A DNA stretch of 64,000 nucleotides from Clostridia bacterium. GTDB taxonomy: Bacteria > Bacillota > Clostridia > Oscillospirales > Acutalibacteraceae. A model generated the notes under the pieces. That model was not told the origin of the DNA, did no database searches, and saw only the letters and a list, made by a program, of their open reading frames with translations. The position numbers and the translations under genes are program-made. The stretch is taken from contig JAFQCH010000023.1 in the NCBI GenBank assembly GCA_017416485.1, positions 249,262 through 313,261 of the forward strand, read 5' to 3'. Numbering within the stretch: the first letter of the stretch is position 1; each line of letters starts with the position of its first letter. Positions 26,341-35,738 of the stretch are shown here, piece after piece.

Positions 26341-27045
26341 ATGACTGATCATCAATCTTTTTCAATACAACCGATTGCACATATCCGAACCGACTTTCCT
26401 GCCAAATTCGGCATTCCGCGCCAAAGCATGCTGGTGCAATCTTTGCATGGTAAAATCATTTTTGAACCGCAATTTCGGAATGCAGATGCCTTGCGCGGAT
26501 TGGAAGATTTTTCGCACCTGTGGCTCATCTGGCAATTTTCACAAGCAATAACGGAAGAATGGTCGCCGACAGTCAGACCGCCACGCCTTGGCGGCAACAA
26601 GCGCATGGGTGTTTTTGCAACACGATCCCCGTTTCGCCCGAATTCGCTTGCACTGTCTGTTGTAAAAATTGAAAATATCGACCTGCATACACCGCAAGGA
26701 CCAATTATTACCGTCAGTGGTGTAGATATGCTTGATAATACTCCCGTTTTTGATATAAAACCCTATCTGCCGCATATTGACAGCATTCCGGAAGCCGCAG
26801 GAGGCTTTGCTCTGCCTGTTGCAGAACAAAAATTAGAGGTTGAATTCAGTGCAAATGCACTGTCAACCCTGCCGCAGGATTTGCTTCTTCCTATACAGGC
26901 CATTCTTGCGCAGGATCCCAGACCGCACTATCAGGAAGATGAAAACAGAACATACGGCTTCCATTATAATAAATACGAAATTCACTTTCGCGTAAAAGGA
27001 AATAAAGTGACTGTTGTTTCTGCAACCTTCATGCAAACTACCTGA
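26341..27045 (+). CDS. trmO: TrmO/TsaA-family tRNA m6t6A37 methyltransferase
   Basis: A 234-residue TsaA-like beta-barrel protein. N-terminal blocks match the family: PIAHIRTDFPAKFGIPRQS, then LEDFSHLWLIWQF, GVFATRSPFRPNSLALS and GVDMLDNTPVFDIKPYLP. TrmO adds a methyl group from SAM to t6A37 of certain tRNAs, which read ACY codons. The ATG at 26341 is just after TTTGGAGTTTCACA. It ends 8 bases inside the convergent small membrane protein gene. It sits 30 bases after the tRNA-Lys terminator with no obvious promoter of its own. Confidence 0.9.
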   Translation: MTDHQSFSIQPIAHIRTDFPAKFGIPRQSMLVQSLHGKIIFEPQFRNADALRGLEDFSHLWLIWQFSQAITEEWSPTVRPPRLGGNKRMGVFATRSPFRPNSLALSVVKIENIDLHTPQGPIITVSGVDMLDNTPVFDIKPYLPHIDSIPEAAGGFALPVAEQKLEVEFSANALSTLPQDLLLPIQAILAQDPRPHYQEDENRTYGFHYNKYEIHFRVKGNKVTVVSATFMQTT

Positions 27046-27301
27046 CGGCATATTTTTTATAGACCGGCTCAAATAAAAGCGCAAAAAAGAATCCCAGCCC
27101 CAGAATGGACTTTATATTTTTAACAACAACTTCAAAATAATACATACTTATGTAATATTCTTCAGTTCTGCCTGCCGACAACGCAAAATACATCGCGGCA
27201 ATAATCAGAAAAAAGACAATTGCCGCAGTAATTTTTATAATTTTTTTTGAAATCGGATTAAAAGAAGACAAAAAATCAAAGAACTCATACATCGTTTTCA
27301 T
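27038..27301 (-). CDS. Small two-helix membrane protein, unknown
   Basis: An 87-residue protein beginning MKTMYEFFDF, with two hydrophobic helices (ITAAIVFFLIIAAMYFAL and SILGLGFFFALLF). I do not recognise the family. The ribosome-binding site is weak and upstream ATG codons are in frame as far as 27346, so the start is uncertain. Its 3' end overlaps trmO tail to tail by eight bases. Confidence 0.5.
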   Translation of the reverse strand: MKTMYEFFDFLSSFNPISKKIIKITAAIVFFLIIAAMYFALSAGRTEEYYISMYYFEVVVKNIKSILGLGFFFALLFEPVYKKYAVR

Positions 27302-27402
27302 TGCAATCACCATTTTTACATTATCAAAATCGCATTTCATTTGCAATATAAAATATATGGAAATAAAAAACGCAATAAATTGATATTTTTTTTATTTTCT
27401 GA

Positions 27403-27431
27403 TTGCAAGCAACAATATCTTGTGCTATAAT
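27403..27431 (+). promoter_or_regulatory. Sigma-A promoter for nrdR
   Basis: TTGCAA (27403-27408), 17-base spacer, TATAAT (27426-27431), 29 bases upstream of the ATG. Confidence 0.75.
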
Positions 27432-27459
27432 AAGCCCATTAAATAAAGGTGGTACTTTT

Positions 27460-27915
27460 ATGAAATGTCCGTTTTGTGCATACATTGAAAGCAAAGTCAT
27501 TGACTCCCGCCCGGCTGATGACGGTCAAAAAATCCGCCGCCGCAGAGAGTGCATGCAATGCGCCAAAAGATTTACAACTTACGAAGCAATTGAAAGCATG
27601 CCGGTTATTGTTGTTAAACGCGACAAATCCAGGCAGGTGTTTGACCGAAACAAACTGCTCAGCGGCATGCTCAGAGCTTGTGTAAAGCGTCCCGTTACGC
27701 TCGAACAAATCGAATCTGCCATTGATGAAATTGAAACACACCTTCAGAATTCTTTGGACAGAGAAATCAGTTCAACACAATTGGGTGAATTGACTCTGCA
27801 AAAACTCAAAGATATTGATGAAATTGCCTATGTTCGATTTGCTTCCGTTTATCGTGATTTTAAAGACATTGATTCTTTCCTGAGTGAATTAAATAATCTG
27901 CGCAAAAACAAATAA
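27460..27915 (+). CDS. nrdR: Ribonucleotide reductase regulator NrdR
   Basis: A 151-residue repressor. The N-terminal zinc ribbon has MKCPFC and, 28 residues on, CMQCAKRFTTYE. It is followed by the ATP-cone domain (VIVVKRDKSRQVFDRNKL) that senses ATP/dATP. It represses ribonucleotide reductase genes by binding NrdR boxes. The start follows AAAGGTGGTACTTTT, and the length is standard. No nrd structural gene is in the window. Confidence 0.96.
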   Translation: MKCPFCAYIESKVIDSRPADDGQKIRRRRECMQCAKRFTTYEAIESMPVIVVKRDKSRQVFDRNKLLSGMLRACVKRPVTLEQIESAIDEIETHLQNSLDREISSTQLGELTLQKLKDIDEIAYVRFASVYRDFKDIDSFLSELNNLRKNK

Positions 27916-27918
27916 TAA

Positions 27919-27945
27919 AGAGCCGATTGCAAAATCGGCTCTCAT
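27919..27945 (+). terminator. Hairpin after nrdR
   Basis: An 8-bp stem GAGCCGAT/ATCGGCTC with a 6-base loop is followed by a mixed T/C tract. Moderate terminator, allowing some read-through to proC. Confidence 0.55.
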
Positions 27946-27977
27946 TCTTCTTTACATAAACAAAAGGAGTGATTTAT

Positions 27978-28784
27978 ATGACCATCGGCTTTATCGGTTG
28001 CGGCAACATGGCGCAACCCATCATAAGAAGCCTTATTGAAAAAGGACTTTATGCAAAAAACAATGTTTACGTGTATGATACAGACACAGAAAAAATGAAC
28101 ACCTTCTGCGAAGCCAACGGCACAAATGCCACGCAGAATGAAGATGAAATCATCCGTTCCTGCGAAACTGTTTTTCTCTGTATAAAACCGCAGGGGTTTG
28201 TTGATCTGTTTGCTAAAACCAAAACTGCGTTTATTGATTGCAATCCGTTTGTTGTTTCCATTGCCGCCGGCAAAGAAATTGCTTTTATTGAAAATCACCT
28301 CTCCCCTGCACTTCGAATCGGCAGAGTTTTTCCGAATCTGAATGCGAGTGTGTGCCAATCCGCCTCGGCATATTGTATCAACACAGCCTGCACACAAACA
28401 GAAAAAGAATTGCTCGGTAATATCGTGTCCTGCTTCGGCTCGGCATTGTTTTATCCCGAAACTTTATTTTCACAATTCGGTGTACTCGGCGGTTGCTCAC
28501 CTGCTTACACATTTATGTACATTGATTCTCTTGCAAAAGCAGCAGAGAAGAATGGTGTTTCCAAAGAAGTCGCACGATCCACAGCCATTCAATCTGTTTT
28601 GGGCAGTGCCTTATATATGCAACAATCGGGAATCGATCCTGAAATTCTGATCAATCGCGTCTGCTCTAAAGGCGGCACAACCATTGAGGGAGTTACATCC
28701 TTGCGCAATGCAGATTTGCAATCCATTGTATGCACTGCGTATGAAGCATCCCTTCGGAGAGATAAGGAATTAAGTCAAAATTAA
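27978..28784 (+). CDS. proC: Pyrroline-5-carboxylate reductase
   Basis: A 268-residue enzyme making the last step of proline synthesis, reduction of P5C with NAD(P)H. The Rossmann motif GFIGCGNMA is at the N-terminus, and the C-terminal domain has FGVLGGCSPAYTFMYIDSLAKAAEKNG and SKGGTTIEGVTSL. An upstream GTG is in frame, but the ATG at 27978 lies seven bases after AAAGGAG. An ornithine cyclodeaminase at 47.7 kb offers a second route to proline. Confidence 0.94.
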   Translation: MTIGFIGCGNMAQPIIRSLIEKGLYAKNNVYVYDTDTEKMNTFCEANGTNATQNEDEIIRSCETVFLCIKPQGFVDLFAKTKTAFIDCNPFVVSIAAGKEIAFIENHLSPALRIGRVFPNLNASVCQSASAYCINTACTQTEKELLGNIVSCFGSALFYPETLFSQFGVLGGCSPAYTFMYIDSLAKAAEKNGVSKEVARSTAIQSVLGSALYMQQSGIDPEILINRVCSKGGTTIEGVTSLRNADLQSIVCTAYEASLRRDKELSQN

Positions 28785-28813
28785 AATAAAAAATAAAAAT
28801 GTTAAAAAAAGAC

Positions 28814-28842
28814 TTGTTATTTTTAAGTTTTTATAATATAAT
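28814..28842 (+). promoter_or_regulatory. Sigma-A promoter for the PrsA-like gene
   Basis: TTGTTA (28814-28819), 17-base spacer, TATAAT (28837-28842). Confidence 0.75.
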
Positions 28843-28904
28843 GTTTTAAAGTGTGGAAATTTAATATTTCCAATGAAGTTTATATTGTTGAAAGGTGTAT
28901 CACA

Positions 28905-30764
28905 ATGGAAAACAAAAAAACCGAACATGATTACCGCGCAGAAAGAAAGGCAAGACTTGCCAAAAACGCTGCAAAAGGTAAAAACAAAACTCTTGATACT
29001 TACAAGCTGGTAAAAGGTGTTCTTTGCGTCATCTGCGCTGTTCTTGTTGTTGCTGCTGCTGTCGGCGTCTGCTTTGCTTACGGCGTACCGCAGAGATTGC
29101 TTCCCGCTGTTACCGTCGGCGACAGAACTTACTCTGTTGCAGAATACGAGTATTACTATGCAACCGTTTACGGTTCTCATGCACAGCAATCCTATGAAGC
29201 TGCTCAACAGTACGGCAGCCCTGCCCTGCTTGCTGCACTCGGCCAGTATGATTACTCTGTTCATCCCGAAAAACAGAGCAAAACCGAAGGCGAAGAAACA
29301 ATCACATGGGCTGCTTTCTTTGACAAATACATCATTGATATGTTCCAGACTTATGAATACTACTTTGCCCAGTGCGAAGAACTCGGCATTGAACTTGATG
29401 AAGTCGATATGACAGAAATTGACGAGGCAGTGGCTTCCGTTCAGACCTATGCTGATATGTACAGCGTTTCCCTGAACCGTTACCTTGGTTCTTATTACGG
29501 CAACGGCATGACCGAAAAACTCTACAGAGAAACCCTGAAAGATCAGAAACTTGCCGAAAAGTACCTTACCCACATTGAAGAATCCAACAAAGCTGCCGTA
29601 ACCGATGATGCAATTGAAGCCGCTTATAATGCAGATCCGACCGCTTATCAGGTAGCAGACCTGCGCGTTTTCGGTTTTGCAGCAGACGGTTCTTCCGTTA
29701 CCGGCGCAAATACTGAAACCACCGAAAACGCAGCATCCGTTTCTGATGGTGATGTCGCAGTAACAGACGGTGATGTTGCTGCTGAAAATGACATCCTGAA
29801 AAAAGCAGAAGAATTCTGCAACCGCATCACCGATGAACAGTCCTTTGTTGACCTTGCTGTTGAATATGCAGCAGAAGCAGACAAAGAAACCTTCAAGAAT
29901 GACTCCGCAACCGTTGTTAATGCAATCAGCAAATCGGTTGTTACTTCCAACATTTCCGAAGAATTGGCAGAATGGTTGTTTGCCGAAGGCAGAGCACAGG
30001 GCGATAAATACTTTGTGGAAGCTGACGACGGTGATTTTATTTACGTAGTCTATGTCACAAAGCCGGCTTACCGTGAAGACAGCCCGAAGGTTGACGTTCG
30101 CCATATCCTTGTTTCCTATGAAACCGGCGTAAACCATATGGAAGCACATACAAAAGACGGAACCGAACACACTGCTGATGAAGCTGCCATTTTTGCCGCT
30201 GATGTTGCAAACGCAGTTAAAGAATTCGACCTTACGGTTGATTATGATTTTGCACTTGCACAGAACGAAAAATACACGCAGGATGTTGTTAACGCTACCT
30301 ATTCCGCAACATACGATATTTACGAAGCTTACCTTGAAAAGGCAACCGAAGAAAACTTTGCAGAACTGGCTGATCAGTACAGTGCAGATACTTCTTCTAC
30401 CGCTGCTACCGAAGACGGTGCTACCGGCGGCCTGTATGAAGATATTGCAAAAGGCTCCATGGTTGAAAACTTCGACAACTGGATTTATGATGAATCCAGA
30501 AAAGCCGGGGATGTCGGCATTGTTCAGACTGAATACGGTTTCCACATCATCTACTTCGTTGCTCAGAACGAAAGAGCTGACTGGGAAGACACTGTTATTG
30601 CATCTCTCACCAGCGAAACCACCGAAACTTTCAATACGATGCTTGAAGAACTTGCAGCGGACGACAGCAATGTAAAACTTTCCGCATTCAAGAATTACGC
30701 CTACAACAAATCCATTGAACTGATCGAAAAGATTTACGGCGGCAACTACTTTGAAGTTGAATAA
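28905..30764 (+). CDS. Parvulin-type peptidyl-prolyl isomerase, PrsA/SurA-like
   Basis: A 619-residue extracytoplasmic foldase. A basic N-terminus of about 35 residues precedes one membrane helix (about 37-60). An N-terminal SurA-like helical chaperone region follows, and the C-terminal parvulin signature starts at VDVRHILVS (about 396) and ends with TEYGFHIIYFV (about 545). The parvulin domain contains an insertion of about 60 residues after the first strand, and an acidic Ser/Thr/Val-rich linker (about 265-290) lies before it. It lacks a lipobox, so it is anchored by its helix. It has its own promoter and a strong terminator. Confidence 0.85.
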   Translation: MENKKTEHDYRAERKARLAKNAAKGKNKTLDTYKLVKGVLCVICAVLVVAAAVGVCFAYGVPQRLLPAVTVGDRTYSVAEYEYYYATVYGSHAQQSYEAAQQYGSPALLAALGQYDYSVHPEKQSKTEGEETITWAAFFDKYIIDMFQTYEYYFAQCEELGIELDEVDMTEIDEAVASVQTYADMYSVSLNRYLGSYYGNGMTEKLYRETLKDQKLAEKYLTHIEESNKAAVTDDAIEAAYNADPTAYQVADLRVFGFAADGSSVTGANTETTENAASVSDGDVAVTDGDVAAENDILKKAEEFCNRITDEQSFVDLAVEYAAEADKETFKNDSATVVNAISKSVVTSNISEELAEWLFAEGRAQGDKYFVEADDGDFIYVVYVTKPAYREDSPKVDVRHILVSYETGVNHMEAHTKDGTEHTADEAAIFAADVANAVKEFDLTVDYDFALAQNEKYTQDVVNATYSATYDIYEAYLEKATEENFAELADQYSADTSSTAATEDGATGGLYEDIAKGSMVENFDNWIYDESRKAGDVGIVQTEYGFHIIYFVAQNERADWEDTVIASLTSETTETFNTMLEELAADDSNVKLSAFKNYAYNKSIELIEKIYGGNYFEVE

Positions 30765-30772
30765 TAATGCTT

Positions 30773-30804
30773 GGCACTGTCTTTACAGACAGTGCCGTTT
30801 TTTT
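30773..30804 (+). terminator. Terminator of the PrsA-like gene
   Basis: A 10-bp perfect stem GGCACTGTCT/AGACAGTGCC with loop TTAC, followed by GTTTTTTT. Confidence 0.92.
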
Positions 30805-30811
30805 ACAGTAA

Positions 30812-30842
30812 AATCCCCCGATTTTTTGCAAATCGGGGGATT
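30812..30842 (-). terminator. Terminator of the M20-S11 operon
   Basis: A 13-bp stem AATCCCCCGATTT and its complement, nine bases past the M20 stop. The T-tract on the minus side is short (ATTTTACTG), while the plus side is also T-rich. Confidence 0.7.
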
Positions 30843-30851
30843 GTTTGTTTT

Positions 30852-32327
30852 TTATTCAGCGGAGAGCGTTCTGATATACAATTTAAAAAAGCGGATCGCA
30901 TCTTCCAAGGCCGCAATGGGAACACGTTCATTTGTGCCGTGCGTGCAGAGCAACAACTGTGTATCCACAAGAAACGGAGAATAACGATAAATGTTTTCAC
31001 ACACCGCTTCGTAATGGCAAGCATCCGTACCTCCCATAACAAGATAAGGGGCAATGATGCTTTTGGGATTCATCTGCGAACAGATATCACGCAAGGCATT
31101 GAAGCATCTTGAATCAGTCGGCGAAATGGCAGAAGGATTTTTCCAACCGGGTTTGACTGTAATTTCGGCTTTTTTGTTTTTGATGACCTTTTTGAGATGC
31201 TTTTCAACATCTTCAATCGTTTCACCGGGATACATTCTGAAGTTAACATTCACGCTTGCTTTTTGCGGCAAAACATTCGGAGCTGGACTGCCGCTTGCCA
31301 TTGTAACGCCCGTTGTGGTTCTTACCATGCTTGCAGCCGGCGGAATCAAAGTCATCACTTTCTGAATAACAGGCTTCAACAGTGGCAGATTGCACATAAT
31401 AAGACGCATCGGATAAGACATTCTTCTGCCGACAGAATCAAACAGTTCCATCATCATCGGTGAAAGCTCTTCCTTAAATTGGTGGTTTTCAATATCCTGA
31501 ATCACACCGGCAAGTTCACCGATTGCAGAATGCTTCGGTGGTTGTGAAGAATGACCGCCCTTTGCAGAAATTGAAACTTCCACATCGGCATAACCTTTTT
31601 CAGCTACACCGATACCTGCAAGCTGTGCATCAATTATGCCTTTGATATTAACCGGCAGAATTGCCCCGCCTTCATCAATAACACAATCAAGATGAATCCC
31701 GCGTTCTTTAAAATACTGACACATTGCAACCGCGCCCGAATACTCCGAAGTCATAACCTCTTCATTGTGTCCGAAACAAAGGTACACATCGCGGGTAGGT
31801 TCAAACCCTTCTGCAAGCAAAGCCTCCACGCTTTCCATCACACCAATGAGGTGGTTTTTCATGTCAAGCGTTCCGCGGCCCCAGATATATTCACCGTCGT
31901 CAACACCGTCAAAAGGCGCATAAGTCCAATCCTGCAAAGTTCCTTCCGAAATCGGCACAACATCCTGATGCGATAATAATGCAATGGGATCCAGATCGTC
32001 GCGTTTGCCCTTCCAACGGTAAAGCAAACTGCCGCGCACAGGTTCTTCCAGAGTCAAGCATTCATGAATCAAGGGGTAGCGTTCTTTTAAAAATTCATGG
32101 AACCTGTCAAACGGCTCCCAATTCATATCCGCAGGATTTTTCTCGGCAATTGTGGGAATTTTAACAGCATCAGACAAATTTTTTCTAAAACGGTCCAGAT
32201 CTACTGTTTCGGGTTCATAGGCCACAATTTCTTTTTTTTCGGGTTTATAAACCGCTGCACGAACTGCATTGATTCCGGCCAAAGCTGTAACAGCCGCAGT
32301 AGCGCCGATTACCTTCTTTTTATCCAT
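30852..32327 (-). CDS. M20-family metallopeptidase (carboxypeptidase-like)
   Basis: A 491-residue zinc peptidase of the M20 family, closest in layout to carboxypeptidase S-like members. Metal and catalytic motifs are SHQDVVP, WGRGTLDMKN, GHNEEV (Glu pair) and VIDEGGA. The dimerisation domain starts at SISAKGGHSSQPPKHSA, and the final His ligand lies in LLCTHGTNERVP. The N-terminus has a short hydrophobic stretch (IGATAAVTALAGINAVRAAVY) that could anchor it. The start at 32327 follows AAAGGAGTTTGTAAA. It is 13 bases downstream of the S11 homologue, so the two are probably cotranscribed. Confidence 0.85.
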   Translation of the reverse strand: MDKKKVIGATAAVTALAGINAVRAAVYKPEKKEIVAYEPETVDLDRFRKNLSDAVKIPTIAEKNPADMNWEPFDRFHEFLKERYPLIHECLTLEEPVRGSLLYRWKGKRDDLDPIALLSHQDVVPISEGTLQDWTYAPFDGVDDGEYIWGRGTLDMKNHLIGVMESVEALLAEGFEPTRDVYLCFGHNEEVMTSEYSGAVAMCQYFKERGIHLDCVIDEGGAILPVNIKGIIDAQLAGIGVAEKGYADVEVSISAKGGHSSQPPKHSAIGELAGVIQDIENHQFKEELSPMMMELFDSVGRRMSYPMRLIMCNLPLLKPVIQKVMTLIPPAASMVRTTTGVTMASGSPAPNVLPQKASVNVNFRMYPGETIEDVEKHLKKVIKNKKAEITVKPGWKNPSAISPTDSRCFNALRDICSQMNPKSIIAPYLVMGGTDACHYEAVCENIYRYSPFLVDTQLLLCTHGTNERVPIAALEDAIRFFKLYIRTLSAE

Positions 32328-32340
32328 TTTACAAACTCCT

Positions 32341-33720
32341 TTATTTATTCTTTTTCTTATTTTTATCAATTACTTCATATCCTTTAACGATACGAATATT
32401 TTTCCCCTTGAATTTTTTAGAAGATGAAAAGAAATACAAATAAACCACAAAAGCGCCGCCGGAAAGCAACAAAATGCCGACTATGATAATAAAAACGGGA
32501 TGCGTAAAAAGATCCTGCAGACTTTCACTGATAAATTTTGAATAACTGCGTTCTACATCGAAAGAAGCAACAAGATCAACTCTTGCAATCTCTTCATCTG
32601 CGTAATAAATACCTGCTGTGCCGAGCACATCACCTTTGTGCACCGGCGCATCTACTTCTGTTTTCGTCAGCTCCGCTATTGAACGAATATAAACCGAATC
32701 AGCATCGATTCCTTCCGGCACGAGCGCGCTGACTTCAATCATAGGCACCAGACTGACATAGTCATACTCGGAAGAATGTTTCACCTTTACTTCATCCACA
32801 ACAGTTGATGTTTTTACAACAACACGCAGTTTTACATTGTCAAATATCCAGTCATACAGTCTTTCTGTGTCAACCATGGCCATATTTTCGGTATTTTTAT
32901 CTTCATCATAGTCCAATTCGGGACCGGCGAGCACAACGGCAAGATAAGTATATCCGTCTTTCGTAGCAGTGGTGACGGCATAACCCAGTTTATTGCTGTC
33001 CGTTGCCACTTTGCCGTTCACAATTTCAGAGCGATAGTAGTCGGGATAATTATAATCCATGCAAAGATTGGTCGTGTGCAGATAGCGTGTTTCATAATAT
33101 AAATTTGTTGCAGGCATTTTATAGTAATCCATTCCGGCAAGCTGTGCAAAATAATCATTGGAAATACATTTCTCATAAATCTTTGCAAAGTCCTTTGCCG
33201 TTGTATATTGTTCCATATCTTCCAAACCGTTTGGGTCGGCAAAGTGTGTATTTTCACAACCAATTTCAGCAGCAAAAGCATTCATCTTATCAACAAAGGC
33301 AGAAATCGAATCGCCGCCGAAGTAATGCGCAAGCACATTACCGGCATCCGCTGCGTTTGCAATCATCATGCAATACAAAAGTTCCTGCACGGAAATCACT
33401 TCACCGACAAGAATGCCGACTCTTGTGCAAGAAACACTGTCAAGTAGCCTGATTGGGGTAGCAGGAACGGTAATCAATTGCGAATAATCTTCACAGGTGG
33501 TGATAACAAGATAAGCCGTAACAACTTTCGCAAGAGCAGAACAATTAACAATCTTATCGATATTCTTTTCATAAATCACGGTTCTGTCGGCATCCAGACT
33601 GTAAACATACGCAGCTTCTGAAGCCGTATCAACAGCACTTGTGAATGCAGCATTTGCAAAAAAAGATGTATTTGCAAGCAAAATTGCAAAAATAATTAAG
33701 AAAAGTGTTAACTTTTTCAT
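32341..33720 (-). CDS. Degenerate D,D-carboxypeptidase (S11) homologue lacking catalytic motifs
   Basis: A 459-residue protein with a signal peptide (first 25 residues), an S11/PBP5-like domain (about 30-285), a beta-rich C-terminal domain (about 290-395), one C-terminal membrane helix (about 415-438) and a basic tail. The fold is recognisable, but SxxK reads ALAK (residues 62-65, Ala at the nucleophile), SxN reads NAA (122-124) and KTG reads KVA (237-239). It is therefore predicted to be inactive as a carboxypeptidase and may bind peptidoglycan or act as a scaffold. The ATG at 33720 follows GGCGGTGG; a TTG two codons upstream is less likely. The open frame is undisturbed, so it is not a decaying pseudogene. 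Confidence 0.8.
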   Translation of the reverse strand: MKKLTLFLIIFAILLANTSFFANAAFTSAVDTASEAAYVYSLDADRTVIYEKNIDKIVNCSALAKVVTAYLVITTCEDYSQLITVPATPIRLLDSVSCTRVGILVGEVISVQELLYCMMIANAADAGNVLAHYFGGDSISAFVDKMNAFAAEIGCENTHFADPNGLEDMEQYTTAKDFAKIYEKCISNDYFAQLAGMDYYKMPATNLYYETRYLHTTNLCMDYNYPDYYRSEIVNGKVATDSNKLGYAVTTATKDGYTYLAVVLAGPELDYDEDKNTENMAMVDTERLYDWIFDNVKLRVVVKTSTVVDEVKVKHSSEYDYVSLVPMIEVSALVPEGIDADSVYIRSIAELTKTEVDAPVHKGDVLGTAGIYYADEEIARVDLVASFDVERSYSKFISESLQDLFTHPVFIIIVGILLLSGGAFVVYLYFFSSSKKFKGKNIRIVKGYEVIDKNKKKNK

Positions 33721-33781
33721 AGACAACCACCGCCAAATGATGTATTATAATAATGATAATTTTGTTTTGAGAGGAATTACA

Positions 33782-34474
33782 ATGATATATATTACGGGCG
33801 ATATACATGGGGATGAAAACCGCGTTTCCAAAAACAGACTGGGCATGATGAAAAAGGGAGACACTCTCATTGTCTGCGGTGATTTCGGTTTTCTTTGGGA
33901 TGATTCGCAAAAAGAAAGAACAATCAGAAAAAAACTTGAAAAGCGCGATTATACAATTTGTTTCATTGATGGCACCCATGAAAACTTTTCATTGTTGAAC
34001 AGTTTCCCCGTCGTGGAATGGAACGGAGGACTGGCCCACAAAATACAATCCAACATTTATCACCTTATGCGCGGCCAGATGTATACCATCGACGGCAAAA
34101 AGATCTTCACAATGGGCGGCGGCGAGTCACCTGATTCCGATATTCTTGAAGGAGATATCAGCGAAAACGACAAAGCCGCCATTCCGACCGACAGAGAATT
34201 GCTGGACGGCGTAAACCGCATGGAACAAGCCGGTTTTGCATGTGATTACATCATCACGCACGAACCGCCGTCAAAAATCAAGGATTTTCTGTTGCTTGGT
34301 GAACGAACTCCGAGCCGCATAACCGCGCTCAATGCTTATTTTGATGAGTTGCAAACACAATGCACCTACAAATGTTGGTATTTCGGCAGCATGCATATTG
34401 ATAAATTCATTTCTGCATCGCAATGTGCCGTGTTCAAAACAATCATCAACACAAGAACCGGCGAACGCCTTTAA
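33782..34474 (+). CDS. Calcineurin-like metallophosphoesterase
   Basis: A 230-residue phosphoesterase. Metal-binding motifs appear in order: GDIHGD at the N-terminus, GDFGFLWDD, FIDGTHEN (variant of GNHE), YIITHEPP, and YFGSMHID (variant of GHxH). The substrate is unknown. The ATG at 33782 follows GAGAGGAATTAC. It is transcribed divergently from the S11 gene across about 60 bases and ends with a 4-base tail overlap with the alcohol dehydrogenase gene. Confidence 0.85.
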   Translation: MIYITGDIHGDENRVSKNRLGMMKKGDTLIVCGDFGFLWDDSQKERTIRKKLEKRDYTICFIDGTHENFSLLNSFPVVEWNGGLAHKIQSNIYHLMRGQMYTIDGKKIFTMGGGESPDSDILEGDISENDKAAIPTDRELLDGVNRMEQAGFACDYIITHEPPSKIKDFLLLGERTPSRITALNAYFDELQTQCTYKCWYFGSMHIDKFISASQCAVFKTIINTRTGERL

Positions 34475-35592
34475 ATGCAACGCAGGTTGAGCAAACCGTC
34501 AACCGCTTCGTTCGGTGTGTAACCACCGGGGGTGCGATCAAAATTTTTGACTGCAGACGTCCAACGCGAACAAAACAGCGCTGCTTCTTCTTGTGTGATA
34601 TCAATATGCACATCCGTCAAAGAAGAAATAACGGCATTGATTCCGTTTTTATCGGTCTTGAATAATTTACAAACCGCTTCGAGTTTTTCGGGGCGGTATT
34701 TTTCTGCTTTTTCAAGAAGTTGCGGATGAAACGCAGTGCAGGCTTTACCGTGCGGAACATTGAATTTTTCAGTCAGAATATAGCCTGCCGTATGCGGAAA
34801 TGCCGTTCCCGTCACATTGATGGCAAGACCTGCATACAGTGAAGCGGCATACAATTCATTGCGCATCTGTGAATCAATTTTAAAATCGACATCGCACTGC
34901 AATTTTTTCAGATTTCCCCAAAGCAATTGCAAGGCCTTCAGTGCGTATAATTCTGAAATATCATTGGCTGTGCTTGCAAAATATGATTCCAACGCGTGCG
35001 CATACGCATCAAGCGCAGTTGAAACGGTAATATTATAACCGGCAGTTGCAGTGTATTTTGCATCACAGAAAGACACAACAGAATAACAATCCGCACCTGA
35101 AATACTCTTTTTGAATCCGTCTGAATCGGTCAAAACGGCAACTCCTGTTACCTCACTGCCGGTTCCTGCAGTTGTGCCGACAAGATACAACGGAAGTCTT
35201 TTGGCGGAAATCGTTCTTGTGTAGATTGATTTGCAGTCAAGAGTTTCATCACAGGCAAAAATTGCAACCGCCTTGGAGGCATCCTGCGCAGAACCGCCGC
35301 CGATGCCAACAATAAAATCAGCACCGAATTCGCGAGCAAGTGCCCCTGCCTTATAACAAGATTCAACCGTCGGATTTTCATTCATTTCTGCAAATGTGCG
35401 GTATTCAATATTCAATTCATCTAAAACATCTGTAACATCAGCAAGTGCACCGCTTTTGGCAGCGCCGCTTCTGCCTGTTACCAAAAGGCATTTTTTGCCT
35501 GCTTTTAGCCAGATATCAGCATTTTTCTTTACACAATTTTCACCGCAAATTATTCTTGCGGGCATAAATCCGTTGAGCAATAATTGATCCAT
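34471..35592 (-). CDS. Iron-containing alcohol dehydrogenase family protein
   Basis: A 373-residue group III dehydrogenase. The nucleotide site GIGGGSAQDASK is near residue 95, followed by GTTAGTGSEVTG. Metal ligands come from DAYAHALESY and from TAFPHTAGYILTEKFNVPHGKAC. It likely oxidises or reduces a small alcohol or aldehyde with NAD(P); the exact substrate cannot be read from sequence. The ATG at 35592 follows GGGAGCGGCATT; upstream in-frame codons lack a ribosome-binding site. It stands alone between the phosphoesterase and divergent glpK. Confidence 0.88.
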   Translation of the reverse strand: MDQLLLNGFMPARIICGENCVKKNADIWLKAGKKCLLVTGRSGAAKSGALADVTDVLDELNIEYRTFAEMNENPTVESCYKAGALAREFGADFIVGIGGGSAQDASKAVAIFACDETLDCKSIYTRTISAKRLPLYLVGTTAGTGSEVTGVAVLTDSDGFKKSISGADCYSVVSFCDAKYTATAGYNITVSTALDAYAHALESYFASTANDISELYALKALQLLWGNLKKLQCDVDFKIDSQMRNELYAASLYAGLAINVTGTAFPHTAGYILTEKFNVPHGKACTAFHPQLLEKAEKYRPEKLEAVCKLFKTDKNGINAVISSLTDVHIDITQEEAALFCSRWTSAVKNFDRTPGGYTPNEAVDGLLNLRCI

Positions 35593-35677
35593 AATGCCGC
35601 TCCCTGTAATTTTGTTATATATTATATCTAATGATATTAAAAAAGTAAATTGTTTTTTTAATTTTTTTAATATTTTC

Positions 35678-35706
35678 TTGACAAATGCACTGCATGAGCG
35701 TAAAAT
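35678..35706 (+). promoter_or_regulatory. Sigma-A promoter for glpK-serC-serA
   Basis: TTGACA (35678-35683), 17-base spacer, TAAAAT (35701-35706), 33 bases upstream of glpK. Confidence 0.85.
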
Positions 35707-35738
35707 CAGTTTAATAATCATGAAAGGCAGGGTTTAGT

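Noticed and set aside
28770..30545. A 591-codon minus-strand open frame
   Set aside because: It is antisense to the PrsA-like gene, is Cys/Phe-rich without domain similarity, and lacks a ribosome-binding site.
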